From NCBI GenBank assembly GCA_033961575.1, contig CM066737.1, forward strand, positions 89,958,271 to 90,022,270: a DNA stretch of 64,000 bases, read 5' to 3'. This document shows positions 1-12,669 of this stretch, piece after piece (position 1 is the stretch's first letter; each line of letters opens with the position of its first letter). The DNA comes from Aselliscus stoliczkanus. Taxonomy: Eukaryota > Chordata > Mammalia > Chiroptera > Hipposideridae. The notes under the pieces are model-generated. The model was not told the origin of the DNA. It saw only the letters and a program-made list of their open reading frames with translations, and made no database searches. Both the position numbers and the translations under genes were made by a program.

Positions 1-440
1 ACTCTAGAAGTACTTGCCTGAGATGTTTTCCTTCAGGACCAGACGGTAAAGATAAGGAAGCTGCTAAAAACCTCCCCAGACTGGTTAGCACTAACCAAAG
101 GACCCTCCAGTGGCCTCAGCACGAAATTTTCTCATTATACTCTCATTACAATACTAAAATCTCCACCCACAGTGGAGCTTATCCACCATTTTCTGTGCAT
201 GCTATGTATGTATAGCCATGACGCTTAGTGCGCATGCTCACCCCAAACATACCTCAACATGCTATGCTATAAGCAGCTAGCCCTGTAATACCATGTGGTA
301 TTTTGTTCTTGGGGAGGCATTGCTTTGAGAACAATTCCCAGGGCACTCCTTGCTTGCTGACTTGCAATAAAGTTCCTACTAACAAAATCAACTTGGAGTG
401 TTCTTTTGGCTGCATGTACCAAGTGGCAGGACACGGTTCT
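1..440 (+). mobile_element. Possible 3' part of an LTR
   Basis: The stretch ends in a layout typical of a retroviral LTR R-U5: a poly(A) signal (AATAAAG near 366) follows a CT/G-rich stretch and is followed by a short U5-like piece. The upstream edge lies outside the window and no TG/CA borders or target duplication could be confirmed. No retroviral coding frame is visible. Family not recognised; this is a weak call from layout alone. Confidence 0.3.
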
Positions 441-1318
441 GGTCAATAATAAATCCAAACCATAGCAAAAGATGCCTCCATCCTTCCCCTTGCTGAGAGC
501 AGCAAACCACAGTCCCTCTGGAGTGCACCTCTCTTACTTCATTGAGACAATAAATATAGTTCTGTCAGACTATAGGCTTGTCTCTCACAATCTTTGGCTC
601 ATTAGGCTTTAACGGCATACATGTACATATAGAATAACAAATATTTAAATAACACCAACAACACACCTCACCATACTCTTCATAGTTGGCCTGAGAGGTA
701 AAGTACTTATTTAGATTATTCAAAAATTTTGTGTGATTTATCTCTTAGAATTGACTTTAGGGATGAGGGTTTTCTCATTTTTTTCCTCCTCCCTCCTTCC
801 CTCCCGTCCTCCGTCCCCCATTCCTCTCCACTCCTTCCTTCCAGTAGTCTTTGATGCTAAATACATTGATAATAGATCTCAATTTTGGAAATAACCAAAC
901 ATTATTTGGAAACTTACTTGTTTTGTCCCCCTGTCCATCTTTGTAAATATTTGTTTAAAGCTCATTCTGAATTTCTGTTAGAAAAAAACTTGATGGACAT
1001 TTAAAAATATAATGGCTCCATTAACCCTTCAAATGTAATGGTTACTACCAATTTTGCATAAGCAGATGATAGAAAGGTATAGAATTTCTCTCTATGGTAA
1101 AACATGGTAATGTATCTTTGTGAATAGACAGTGTACTGTTGCCAATCTATTTTACTTTTCTACAAACATTTTTCTCACTGATGTTCGGAAATAGAAAATT
1201 CCAACTATTAAATATTTAATTACTTATACTCTATATATCATCTTTTCTCAAAAATAATTTAAATGACTAGCATTAGCTTAAACCATTTGGGTTGCCCAGT
1301 CATCCACGAGTGAGAACA
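441..1318. other. Unannotated AT-rich stretch
   Basis: No gene or recognisable repeat was seen. A C/T-rich tract lies near 780-845. Short frames here are not conserved proteins that I recognise. Confidence 0.4.
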
Positions 1319-2326
1319 AAGGCATATTAAAAGGATGATACACCATGCCCAGTGGAACGTATCCCAGGAATGGAAGGGTGGTTCAATATATGAAAATCAA
1401 TTAATGTAATACATTATATTCATAGAATGAAGGAAAAAAGACACATGATCACCTTAATTGATACAGAAAAAGCATTTGACAAAATCTAGTAACATTTTAT
1501 GGTAAAAACACTCAACAAACTAGGAATAAAGGGGTAACTCCCTCAATCAGATAAAGAATATCTATGAAAACCCCATAGCTAACATTATATATTGTGGTGA
1601 AAGACTGAAAGATTTTACTGTAAGATCAGGAAAAAGCCAAAGATGTCTGCTTTCACCATTTCTTTCAATAGTGTACTAGAAGTTCTACCCAGGATAATTA
1701 AGCAAGAAAAAATAATCAATGGCATCAAAATCAGAAAGGAAGAAGTAAAATTTCCTTTATTCACAATCATATGATCTTATGTACATAAATACCTAAAGAC
1801 TCATAAAAAGTGATTTGTGCTAATAAACAAGTTCAGTAAAGTTGCAGGATACAAGATAAACAAACAATAATCAATTGCATTTCTATAAATTAGCAATAAA
1901 CAAACTGAATGGGAAATTAAGAAAACAGTTCCATTTACAATAGTATAAAAAAAAATCAAATACTTGGGTATAAATTTAACCAAAGAGGTGTGAGACTTGT
2001 ACACTGAAAACTATAAAACTTTATTGAAACAAATTAGAGAACACCTATGTTTCTGGGGTGGGAAGATTTAATGTTATTAAAATGGCAATACTCTTCAAAT
2101 TGGTCTAAATATTCAATGAAATCCTCATCAAAATTCCAACATATTTTTTTTCAGAAGTGAACAAACTAATTCTAAAATTCATATGGAATCACAAAGAACC
2201 ACAAATAGCCAAACAATCTAGAAAAAGAAGTACAAAATTGGATGACTTTATACTTCTTGATTTCAAAACTTACCACGAAGCTATTGTAACCAAAACAATG
2301 TAGTACTGGCATAAGAAAAGATATAG
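1319..2326 (+). mobile_element. L1 ORF2 fragment, reverse-transcriptase part
   Basis: Sense-strand L1 ORF2 remnant. It parallels the better copy at 4740-5640: the part equivalent to '[19 protein letters not shown]', then the 'D.EKAFDKI' block near 1460-1490, then the region after the YADD box. In-frame stops and indels break it throughout, so it is dead. It abuts an antisense L1 piece at about 2327. Confidence 0.8.
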
Positions 2327-3016
2327 GATTGCTTTGGCTATTTGGGGTCTTTTGTGGTTTCATACAAAGTTGATGATTTTTTTTTTAAAAGATTTTATTG
2401 GGGAATTGGGGGAGGGGAACAGTATTGGGGAATCGGGGATGGGGAACAGACAAGTTGCTGTCTTTTTGTTCTTCAGTCTAGTTACGGAGGATGTTGCTTC
2501 ACTGACCCATATTGGTGTCGTCATTGCGTTCTTCCCGGATGAGGCAGATCGGTCGCAGGCCTCTGGATGTCGCTCACCGCGGCTATTGGCAGCTCACACT
2601 GGCTGCCAGCCGCTCATGCTGGCTGCCAGCCACTCACTGTAGCCTATGGCAGTCCACTGCAGCAGGGGCTGCAGCCCACACCATCGCTGGGGCTCGCACA
2701 GGCCAGCTCCAGGTGGAGCTGTTGTTAGCTGTAGAGGGCAGTGTCACTGGCCCTCATATGTGGGATCCGAACCGGGGCTGCTGGCATCCCCAAACCAGGT
2801 CTTAACCAATGCGCCACTCAGCCGGCCCAAAGTTGATGATTTTTTGTTCTATTTCTTTTAAAAAATGCCATTGGGTGTTCGATGGGAATTGCATTAAATC
2901 TGTATATTGCTTTGGGTAATATGGCCATTTTAACTATGTTGATTCTTCCAATCCATGAACACAGAATGTCTTTCCATTTCTTTGTGTCTTCAATGTCTTT
3001 TTAGAATGTCTTATAG
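2327..3016 (-). mobile_element. L1 ORF2 fragment, antisense, split by a SINE
   Basis: The two parts, 2327-2382 and 2828-3016, join into one antisense L1 ORF2 segment. They match the antisense L1 at 50157-50310 and 50816-50910, including the 'GATTGCTTTGGCT' and 'AATATGGCCATTTTAACTA' stretches. A SINE sits between them with a direct repeat of the L1 target. Confidence 0.8.
2383..2827 (-). mobile_element. Long-form tRNA-derived SINE
   Basis: Read on the minus strand it starts GGCCGGCTGAGTGG, has a tRNA-like A/B-box head and the CACATATGAGGGCCAGTG core, then about 300 bp of body, and ends in AATAAAATCTTTTAAAA. An 18-bp target duplication, CAAAGTTGATGATTTTTT, flanks it at 2365-2382 and 2828-2845. 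The short SINEs in this window carry only the head plus an A-tail; this one and those at 6398 and 40804 have the long body. Confidence 0.9.
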
Positions 3017-4405
3017 CACAGAGTGGCTGAGGGGATAAGAAAACAGGACCCATGCATATGAGTCTACAAGAGACTCATCTCAGATCAAAAGACACAGACT
3101 GAAAGTTAAGGGATGGAATAAGATATTTCACGCAAATGTAAATGAGAAAAAAGCTGGAGTAGTAATACTTATTTTGGACAAAATAAACTTTAAAATGAAG
3201 ACTACAATAAAAGACAAAGAAGGGCACTAAATAATAATAAAGGAATCGATTCAACAATAGGACATAACCCTAGTAAACATCTATGCACCCAATATAGGAG
3301 CTCCTAAATGTACAAATCAGATTTTGACAGACATAAAGACAGAGATCAACAGTAACACTATCATAGTAGGGGACTTCAACACCCCGTTGTCACCAATGGA
3401 CAGATCCTCCAGACAGAAAATCAATACGGATATAGTGGCCTTAAATGACACTTTAGACCAGCTGGATTTAATTAATATGTTTCGAGCATTTCACCCCAAA
3501 GCTACAGAATATACATTCTTCTCAAGTGCACATGGAACATTTTCCAAGATAGACCACATGTTAGGCCACAAAATAAGTCTCAACAAATTTAAGAAGATTG
3601 AAATCATATCAAGTGTCTTCTCTGACTACAATGCTATGAAATTAGAAATCAATTACAAGAAGAAATCTGGAAAGCTTACAAATACATGGAGGCTAAATAA
3701 CATGCTACTAAATAGTGAGTGGGTCAAAAATGAGATCAAGGAGGAAATCAAAAGATACCTCAAGACAAACGAAAATGAAAACACCACAACCCAAAATCTC
3801 TGGGATGCAGCGAAAGCAGCCCTAAGAGGGAAGTTCATAGCAGTGCAGGTCTACCTAAAGGAAGAAGAAAAATCTCAAATCAACAGACTATCTTTACACC
3901 TAAGGGAACTTGAAAAATAACAGCAAAACAAGCCTAAAGGAGTATAAGGAAGGAAATAATAAAGATCAGAGCAGAAATAAATGAAATAGAGAACAGAAAA
4001 ACGATACAAAAGATCAATGAAACCAAGAGTTGGTTTTTTGAAAAGATAAACAAAATCGACAAACCCTTAGCCAGACTCACCAAGAAAAAGAGAGAGAGGA
4101 CCCAAATTAATAAAATCACAAATGAAAGAGGAGCAGTGACAAGAGATACCACAGAAATACAGAAAATTTTAAGAAATTACTATTTGCAACTATATGACAA
4201 CAAATTCGACAATCTGGAAGAAATGCATAATTTTCTAGAAGCATACAAACTACCAAGTCTGAACCAAAAAGAAACAGAAACTCTGAACAGATTGATTACA
4301 GCCAACAAAATTGAATCATTAATCAACAATCTTCCAACAAACAAAAGTCCTGGACCAGATGGCTTCACAGGTGAATTTTACAAAACATTCACAAAACAAT
4401 TAAGT

Positions 4406-4534
4406 GGCCAGCCGAGTGGTGCAGTAGTTAAGCGCTGGCTTGGGAAGTCAGCGCTCCTGGTTCGGTCCCACATATGAGGGCCAGTGATGTTGCCCTCCAA
4501 AAACAACAACAACAACAAACAAACAAACAAACAA
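4406..4534 (+). mobile_element. Short tRNA-derived SINE inside L1 ORF2
   Basis: Starts GGCCAGCCGAGTGG, has the ACATATGAGGGCCAGTG core and a (AAC)n/(AAAC)n tail. An 11-bp duplication AAAACAATTAA lies at 4393-4403 and 4535-4545, with A-run ambiguity. It interrupts the L1 reverse-transcriptase frame. Confidence 0.92.
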
Positions 4535-6231
4535 AAAACAATTAATAGCTATTCTCCTCAAACTATTCCAAAAAATACAGAAGGAGGGAAGGCTCCCAAA
4601 CTCTTTCTATGAAGCCACTATCACCCTGATTGCAATCAGACAAAGATGTTACAAAAAAGGAAAACTACAGGCTGATATCCCTAAGGAACATAGATGCAAA
4701 AAATTCTCCACAAAATACTAGCAAATCAAATTCAGCATCACATTAAAAAGATCATACACCACAATCAAGTGGGATTTATTCCTGGTGTGCAAGGTTGGTT
4801 CAATATCCGCAAATCAATTAATGTAACACATTACATTAACAAAATGAAAAATAAAAATCATATAATCGTATCAATAGATGCAGAAAAAGCATTTGACAAA
4901 ATCATGCAGCCATTTATGATAAACACTCTTAGCAAAGTGGGAATAGTGGGATTATATTTCAACATAATAAAGGCCATATATGATAAGCCCACAGCAAACA
5001 TCATACTCAATGCGGAAAGGCTAAAAGCTTTCCCCTTAAGATCAGGAACAAGACAAGGCTGTCCACTTTCTCCTCTTTTATTCAACGTAGTTCTGGAAGT
5101 TCTAGCCACAGCAATCAGACAAGAAAAAGAAACAAAAGGCATCCAAATTGGCAAGGAGGAAGAAAAATTGTCATTATATGCAGATGACATGATACTATAT
5201 AGAGAGAACCCCAAAGACTCCATCAAAAAACTATTGGAACTCATAGAAGAATTCAGTAAAGTAGCAGGATACAAAATTAATGTTCAGAAATCAGTTGCAT
5301 TTGCATATACCAATAATAAACTAACGTTAGGAGAAATTAAGAAAACTGTCTCATTTACAATTGCTTGAAGAACTATAAAATACCTAGAAATAAAGTTAAC
5401 CAAAGAAGTAAAAGATCTGTACTCAGAAAATTATAAGACAAAAATTATAAGAAAGAAATAAAAGAAGACACAAATAAATGGAAACACCTACCCTGCTCAT
5501 GGATAGGAAAAAACTAATATGGTTAAAATGTCCATAATGCCTAAAGCAATATGCAATTCCTATCAAACTACCAAGGGCATTTTTCACAGAAATAGAACAT
5601 ATAATCCTAAAATTTATATGGAACCATGAAAGACCCCGAATAGCCTTGGCAATCCTGAGAAATAAGAAAAGTTGGGGGTATCATGCTACCAGACATCAAA
5701 ACATACTACAAGACTACAGTAATCAAAACAGTATGGCACTGGCATAAAAACAGGCACATAGACCAGTGGAACAGAACAGAGACCCAAGAGATATATCCAT
5801 GTATATACAGACAGTTAATCTATGACAAGGGAAGCAAGAATTTACACTGGAGTAAAGACAGTCTATTTAATAAATGGTGCTGGGAAAATTAGACTGACAC
5901 ATGGAAAAAAATGAAAATGGACCATCTACTTATACCATATACAAGAACAAACTCAAAATGGATTAAGACCTGTAACCATAAACTCCTAGAAGAAAATACA
6001 GGGAGTAAATTTGCAGACATTACCCTGAGCAATATTTTTACTGATACCTCCCTGCAGACAAGGGAAGTAAAAGAAAAAATGAACATATGGGACTATATCA
6101 AACTTAAAAGTTTTTTCACAACAAAGGAAACCATCAATAAAACAAAAAGGAAGCCTACTGAATGGGAGAATATATTTGTGAACGATATATCTGACAAGAG
6201 ATTAATATCTAAAATGTACAAAACACTCATG

Positions 6232-6336
6232 GGGGCGGCCGAGTGGTGTGGTGGTTAAGCGCTGGCTTGGGAAGCCAGCGGCCCTGGTTCAGGTCCCACA
6301 TATGAGGGCTCAGTGACACTGCCCTCAAAAAAAAAA
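6232..6336 (+). mobile_element. Short tRNA-derived SINE
   Basis: Head GGCGGCCGAGTGGTG, core CACATATGAGGGC, A14 tail. The target duplication AAAACACTCATG lies at 6220-6231 and 6337-6348. Inserted in L1 ORF2 C-terminal sequence. Confidence 0.92.
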
Positions 6337-6397
6337 AAAACACTCATGCAACTCAACACCAAAAAAACCAAACAACACAATTAAAAAATGGGCAGAG

Positions 6398-6674
6398 GGC
6401 TGCCATAGGCTACAGTGAGTGGCCGGCAGCCCAGCCAGTGTGAGCTGCCAATAGAGCTGCCAATTGCCGCAGTTAGCGACCTTCCAGAGGCCGGCGACTG
6501 ATCTTCCTCATCCGGGAAGAACGCAATGACAATACCAACATGGGCCAGTGAAGCAATGTCCTCTGCAACTAGACTGAAGAACAAAAAGACAGCAACTTGT
6601 CTGTTACCCTTCCTCGATTCCGCAACGCTGTTACCCTCCCCCTATTCCCCAATAAAATCTTTAAAAAAAAAAAA
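6398..6674 (+). mobile_element. Long-form SINE, 5'-truncated
   Basis: Sense copy of the body seen at 2383-2827, lacking the tRNA-like head. It runs from the 'GGCTACAGTGAGTGG' part to the CCCCAATAAAATCTTTAAA end. The L1 on its left (younger type) and the L1 on its right (older type) are not continuous, so the SINE sits at a junction between two L1 copies. Confidence 0.85.
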
Positions 6675-7156
6675 GTGAAAAGACAATCCGCAGAATGGGA
6701 CAAAATACTTGCAAGTTATATACCTGATGAGGGATTAATATCCAGAATAGACAAAGAACTTACTGTTAACTACAAAAATACAAATAACCCAATTAAAAAA
6801 TTGTCAGACTCTTATAGACATTTTCCCACAGAAGATATACAAATAGGCAACAAACACATGAAAAGATACTCAGTATCATTAATCATTAGAAAACTGTAAA
6901 TCGAAACCACAATGAGATACCACTTCATACCTACTAGAATGCTATAATTATAAAGCAGACAAACAAGCAGAAAATAAGTGTTGGTGAGAACATGTAGAAG
7001 AAATAAATCTTATAAATTGCTTGTGGGAATGTAAAATAGTCCAGGTATTATGCAAAAACAGTTTGACTGTTCCTCAAAAAGTTAAATATGGAATTATCAT
7101 ATAACCCAGCAATTTTATATATATATATATATATAAATATATATATAAATATATAA

Positions 7157-7197
<41 letters not shown>

Positions 7198-7735
7198 CAA
7201 GAGAAGTGAAAACATATGTCCAAACAAAAATTTGTACATGAAAGTTTTTGACAGCCTTATTCATAATAGCCAAAAAGCAGAAAAAAACCCTATGTCCATC
7301 GACTAATGAATGGATAGACAATATGTGGTATATTCACACAATGGAATGAATTTGGCCATAAAAAGGAATGAAGTACTGATACATCCTACAACATGGATGA
7401 ACCTTGAAAACATTATGCTAAATGAAATAAGCCCAACACAAAAGGCTACATATGGTATGATTCCATTTATATGAAATGTGCAGAATAGGTAAATCCACAG
7501 AGACAGAAGCAGATTAATGTTTGCTAGGGTTTGGTGAGAAGGAGGAATGTGGAGCGACTGCTTGATGGGTACAGGGTTTCTTTTTGAGATGATGAAAATG
7601 TTCTGGAATTAGATAGTGGTGATGGTTGTACAGCATTGTAAATATACTAAAAGGCACAGAATTGTACTTAAAATGATTAAAATGGTAAATTTTGTTTTTT
7701 ATGAAGTTTACATTGATAAAATGAACCTGTGAGTA
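6675..7735 (+). mobile_element. Older L1 3' end (ORF2 C-terminus and 3' UTR)
   Basis: Starts with ORF2 C-terminal sequence that repeats content already present at 6150-6225 in diverged form, so it is a separate copy. It ends with the classic old-L1 3' UTR ('GGTGATGGTTGTACA', 'AAAATGGTAAATTTT'). A TA-rich microsatellite interrupts it. Confidence 0.8.
7115..7194. repeat. (TA)n microsatellite with interruptions
   Basis: About 80 bp of TA dinucleotides broken by several AAATA units, inside the old L1. Confidence 0.97.
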
Positions 7736-7836
7736 ACATTTTTGATAGACTGTGAATTGTTAGCTCCAAATGAGAATCACTCATATTTTGGTGGTTAGAA
7801 TGAGAACTCAAGGTAAAAAGCACTTACTTCAAAATA

Positions 7837-8073
7837 TAGAGGATGCCAAAAAAATGTACACACATTTTAAGAAAGGAAAAAACTATTAAAATTGTGATAT
7901 TTAATATATACCGATAACAAAAGATGAATACAAGTCACGTTTGACTTCCGCAATTACAAGAGATGCTCGAAGTGGTTCCCATCAGCATTCAGACACTTCA
8001 GATTATGGTGAACTACTGCTTGAGTAACGCTGACCAAAGTGTCCACTTGTATACATTTTTTTGGCACTCCCGG
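7837..8073. mobile_element. Mariner-like MITE, 237 bp
   Basis: Both ends carry the inverted repeat ending in GTGCCAAAAAAATGTA (left copy diverged: GATGCCAAAAAAATGTA), with TA dinucleotides outside (7835-7836 and 8074-8075). There is no open transposase frame. TA targets and a TIR of this type fit a Tc1/mariner non-autonomous element. The inner sequence is not repeated elsewhere in the window. Confidence 0.75.
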
Positions 8074-8269
8074 TACAGTAAACATATAACTCATACTTCT
8101 CTGGATGAGCCACATATTAAAAATTATAGAAAAGTGTGAGCATCTGTGGTAAGGCCTACAGACTGGGTGGTGGGTGGCAGGGGAAAGGAGAATAGCTAAT
8201 ATTTAGAAAAGGCATCATTTTACATGTCAGATAGAGTAGCATTTTTATTTTTATACTTGGAACATATTC

Positions 8270-8720
8270 TATACTAGAGATGACTGCCTACTCCCAAATC
8301 CATTTTATCCTTACTGTCTTGTGAAAGAACCCCTGATTTTTTCCAGAGCCTATGGCTGTGTAAAGACTACTCTTCCCAGTCTTCCTTTCAGCCAGGTGTG
8401 GCTTTGTGACTAAGCTCTGTGGAATGATATGTAAAGCAAATGGTGGCATGTTAGCGTCTCAGTAAACATGTTCAAAGAGATCTTTTACCACTTATTCCTC
8501 GTCTCATCCATCTTCCTGATGGCGGGCGTGTGGATTTTATGGCTGGAGCTACGGTAGTCACCATGACCACAAGCAGTGGGCTGCTATGGTGAAAAAGGAA
8601 GCTAGAAATATGTCATGATGGCTCCTTGATGAACATGGAAATGACTTAACAGCCACGAGGTTTCCATCCCCAGACTAACTATAAATGAGATAGAATGAAC
8701 TTCTATGCTGTTCAAGGTAC
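8270..8720 (+). repeat. Ancient interspersed repeat, probably LTR-derived
   Basis: Contains 'CAGGTGTGGCTTTGTGACTA' and 'GTGGATTTTATGGCTGGAGC', phrases I associate with an old mammalian LTR-type repeat. Borders are not clear, and no coding frame is present. Family name withheld because I cannot align it. Confidence 0.4.
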
Positions 8721-9454
8721 TATTATTTTGGATTGAATGCCTGAGTGCCACAAACAAACTTAATCTTATCCAACTAGGGCTTTAATAAGAGACATGGGAG
8801 AGAAATTGAAATGATTTGAACATTCCAAAGCTTTTTCATAAAAATTTAAAAGTGAGGGGGAACATGTATTTCAGAGAAGATGTACCCAAGGAAGTAAGAT
8901 GAGGTAAAATCCTGATAGATATTCAGTAATTACCATGAAGAGAAAGGGGGAAGTACCAAATGCTGTATTTAAACATAAGACGCTATTTGACTTTTTCTGA
9001 GGTACACATTCTCACTGAAGTTAATGAGAATTCTAAATTGTGCCAAACAATATTGCCATGGTAGAGAGCTCCAACAGAGAGAAATCCTCGCTACCAGGTC
9101 GCATTTATTGCCTTTCAAAATGGCAACATATAGAAACCCTCAAGCTACCATATCAGCGTTGATATCACCTGGGGAAAAATCACCTGGGGGGAAAAAAATC
9201 TCATATGCCTAAAGTATGTGCTCCTCAGTCTGATTGGTGGAAATGTGAAAAACGACCCATTCTATAATGCTGTTCTGCCAGATTGTTTGTTGCAGGATAT
9301 TCACTACAAAATTTTCTTTTGTGTCTGTCAATATGAGGTTAAGGGGATTGGGGTTTCTCTTTTTTCTTTTTAAATAAATACAAATTGTCAGTCATAAATT
9401 AGATACAGAAAAATGTACATTAACTGATAGTGGTGATGGTATTGTCCACTTAGC
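8721..9454. other. Unannotated stretch
   Basis: No gene seen. A short local duplication of 'ATCACCTGGGG' lies near 9164-9190. Confidence 0.4.
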
Positions 9455-9742
9455 CCACTTATTACCTCTCACACTCTGTCGCAGCCACATTTGTCTCTTT
9501 TCAATTCCTTGAACATACCACGATGTTTCCCACCTGAAGGCTTTGGTTCAGCTGTCCCTTCCCCCAGAAAGGCTCTCCCTTCCCTTGATAAACCCCATAT
9601 CTTTCAGGGCCTAACTTAAGTATGACTTTCAAAGGAAGTGTATCCTGACACTTTTACATTGAATGATATAATTCACAGAAAGTGCTTAGCACAGTACCTG
9701 GAATATACTAGGTACTCAATAAAAATTTGTTGAATGAATAGA
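9455..9742 (+). repeat. L2 LINE 3' end
   Basis: Ends with the characteristic L2 tail: GTGCTTAGCACAGTACCTGG, then a TACTAGGTACTCAATAAA part and a TTGTTGAATGAATAG end. The upstream T/C-rich part also fits the L2 3' UTR. Confidence 0.8.
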
Positions 9743-10189
9743 CTATGATTGTTCAATAATGCAAAAAAGTCAAACATGCAGGAAACATTGAGAAATAATC
9801 TTGTTGACGGAGCTTGGATTTTTTTTTGATATCTGTGTAGCATAATGTCTGTGATTTCAGTACAGATTTAAATATGATATTTAGGTATAAAACATGTTTT
9901 AATCATCTTATGTCAGTTAATGCTCATATTTGGGCAAAAAGTCTCTAATTTATCTTCAGAATAATTGTTACAGAAAATTGTAAATCATCAGCTCATGTTT
10001 CAAAGGCACATCACACTATTCGTAGGAGCAACATGGCATATGAGGATGTGCATGGAATAGTTGGAGTATAAGCAACAGCAGGTTTCATGGTAATTAAACA
10101 CATGTGCATTGTCACACATTAACTGTAGTAGTAGATTCTGGGATGAATATTTCCACAATATTTGTATGCTAAATATAAAAAAGATATGA
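9743..10189. other. Unannotated stretch
   Basis: AT-rich; no gene or repeat recognised. Confidence 0.4.
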
Positions 10190-10994
10190 AAGGCAAATAA
10201 AACCCACAATGAGATACCACCTCACTCTGGTCAGAATGGCTATCATCAATAAATCAACAAACAACAAGTGCTGGTGGGGATGTGGGGAAAAGGGAACCCT
10301 GCTGCACTGTTGGTGGGACTGCAGATTGGTGCAACACGATGGAAGTAAGGACATACCTCAAAAAATTGAGCAATTCTACTCCTGGATATCTAACCAAAGA
10401 AATCCAAAACACTAATTCAAAAAAATACATACACCCCTATGTTTATTTTGGTGCTCTTCACAATAGCCAAGATATGGAAACAACCAAAGTGCCCATCTAT
10501 AGACAATTGGATAAAGAGACTGTGGTACATTTATACAATGGAGTACTACTCGGCCATAAAAAAGAGTGAAATCTTACCATTTGCAATGACATAGATGGAC
10601 CTAGAGAATATTATGCTAAGTGAAATAAGTCAGACTGAGAAAGACAAATACCATATGATCTCACTTATATGTGAAATATAAAGATGAGAATAAACGAGCA
10701 AACAAAACAGAAATAGACTTAGAGATATAGGGAAAAAAACTGATGGCTGCTAGATGGGGCAGGGGGATGGAGGAGAAAATAAATGGATTAGAAAGTACAA
10801 GTTGGTAGTCACAATATAGCCACGGGGATATGAAATAGTTTGGGGGAATATAATCAATAATGTTGTAAACATTATTAAGGTGCCAGATGGGCACTGAGCT
10901 TATTAGGGGGATCACTTCATAGATTGTGTAGATGCCTTACTACTGCACTATACACCTGAAGCTGAAGTTGAATAATATTGAATGTGAACCATGA

Positions 10995-11036
<42 letters not shown>

Positions 11037-11215
11037 ATAGTCAGAGGATATGGAGTACAGCATAGAGAATATATTTAATGGAATTATAACAGCTACATAT
11101 GATGTCAGAGGGGTAGTAGATTGGGGGATTGTCACATTGTGAGGGGTGTAAATGTCTAACTATTACATTGTTTTGTACACCTGAAACTAATTTTGAAAAA
11201 TAAATAAAAGGTATA
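10190..11215 (+). mobile_element. L1 3' end
   Basis: Begins in ORF2 C-terminal sequence ('AATGAGATACCACCTCACTC', matching 18600-18640) and runs through a 3' UTR with a CA repeat to TACACCTGAAACTAATTTTG and an AATAAATAAAAG tail. The frame is broken (10209-10569 pieces). Confidence 0.9.
10997..11034. repeat. (AC)n microsatellite
   Basis: About 19 uninterrupted AC units inside the L1 3' UTR. Confidence 0.97.
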
Positions 11216-12059
11216 TATGTTTGGAAAATCCTTTTTTTTTTTTTTTTTGGTAGCAGGGTTTAACCTTCTTAGATGGAGTTTTTACTTGAATATTGACAAA
11301 GAAGGAAAAAGTTTATGGGCACAGTTAATTGGTTTGTCAATTGTTGGATAAAGGAAAATAGAATCAAGACTTCACTGTTCTTTTGTGTTAACCAGGAGAA
11401 TGTGATAGATCCCGACTTTTAAAATCTGATGTGATCCATCTAATCTATAAAACTGACTGTGCATCTTAGCAATATATATATATTCCTTGTATGAATGAGG
11501 AGGAGAAACAATTGACTTGCTTTGAAATCTTTGTGGAAGTGGTCTAGCGGTCATATCAGGGATAAATGTGGGAATTACATTTTTAATAATGGAAGAGTAG
11601 TGAATGGGGTTGAAATATGTTTTTGCCTATAATAGGTGAAATTTTATATAAGAAATGTGTTCTCTGATACCTTGTATAATAAAGACTACTACTAACAAAG
11701 GATGATGATGTACCAGCTAAAACAACATTGCTATTTGGTAACAGAGCAAAGAGCAAAGAGTTTTCAATTCACCTGGCCCTCCAGTTTTAAAAGTATGTGA
11801 TTTGGGAATGAATATTTAAATGTAAGAAATTTGCATTATTTCAAGTTTTATGCTTAAAGTGGGATTTTATGAATATTTTGATGCTTTAATATTTAAAACG
11901 AACACAATGCAAGTTTGCCTAAAATGAAACTTCATTGTGTGAGGAACAGGAAAAGTTCCTGGGGTGTAGATGGTTCTGTGGCAGATGGTACTGTTCATTG
12001 CCTCTTCTCATTGGAGAGAGGTTTACATACCCCTGTATAATGGATATTAGGGTTGGCCA
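11216..12059. other. Unannotated stretch
   Basis: A T18 tract near 11231-11248 follows the L1 tail. Otherwise nothing recognised. Confidence 0.4.
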
Positions 12060-12415
12060 TGTGACTTAGGGTGCTCATTTATTCAGTAAAATTGTATTCA
12101 TGGCACTGTTGAAATTAGGAGTAGCCACATGATTTGCTTTAGCCAATGAAATAGGGGTAGAAATGGTGATCGTAAATTTTAAGCAAAATGTATACTCTCG
12201 TGGATCGCCTTATTTTTTTTCTTTGTCACAAAACCAGCCATGTTCCAGATGGAATTTGTTCTATCAACCTGGGTCTTGGAGTGAAGATAGCATGGAACAG
12301 AGCCACAACCTACCCATGATAACATAAGCAAGAAACATGCCTTTGCTGTTGTAGGCCACTGAATTTTGGGGGGTTAATTGTTATATAGCATAACTAGCCT
12401 AAATTGACTAATACA
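12060..12415 (+). repeat. Ancient LTR-like repeat fragment
   Basis: Ends GCCTAAATTGACTAATACA preceded by 'GTAGGCCACTGAATTTTGGG', which resembles the 3' part of old mammalian LTR families. Heavily decayed; no coding frame. Confidence 0.4.
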
Positions 12416-12669
12416 GATCCCAGAAGAACATGCTGATTACAAAATGGAATGAGACATGATTTGCATCCTCAAGAACCTCAGTTTATCATAGAGAAATAAA
12501 TACTTCAAAATTATTACAAACAATATATCAAAAGCTAATAGGACATGTGGAAAGTACTACGATTACATTGAAGAAAAAGGGACAAATTAACGGGTTTTGG
12601 GGATGCTTCATGTAGAATATAACACTGAATTTGAGTTTGGAAGGCTATGTAAGAGTTCAAACAATTTTT
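12416..12669. other. Unannotated stretch
   Basis: No gene or recognisable repeat. Confidence 0.35.

Larger units (their letters stand above)
3017..6397 (+). pseudogene. L1 ORF2 remnant (endonuclease plus reverse transcriptase)
   Basis: A decayed L1 ORF2 in sense orientation. The endonuclease part is open at 3324-3920 (198 codons) and keeps the GDFNTPLS motif, but the late 'SDH' catalytic motif reads SDY. The reverse-transcriptase part is open at 4694-5368 with [12 protein letters not shown] and the YADD active site (LYADDMILY). The C-terminal part follows at about 5640-6258. The frame is broken by stops (after 3920 and 5368), indels and two SINE insertions, so no full protein can be made. 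It stops near 6397, where a truncated SINE begins. Confidence 0.9.

Noticed and set aside
2334..2861. Three overlapping plus-strand frames up to 102 codons
   Set aside because: They are antisense of a SINE; the same words recur in frames at 40905 and 6381 for the same reason.
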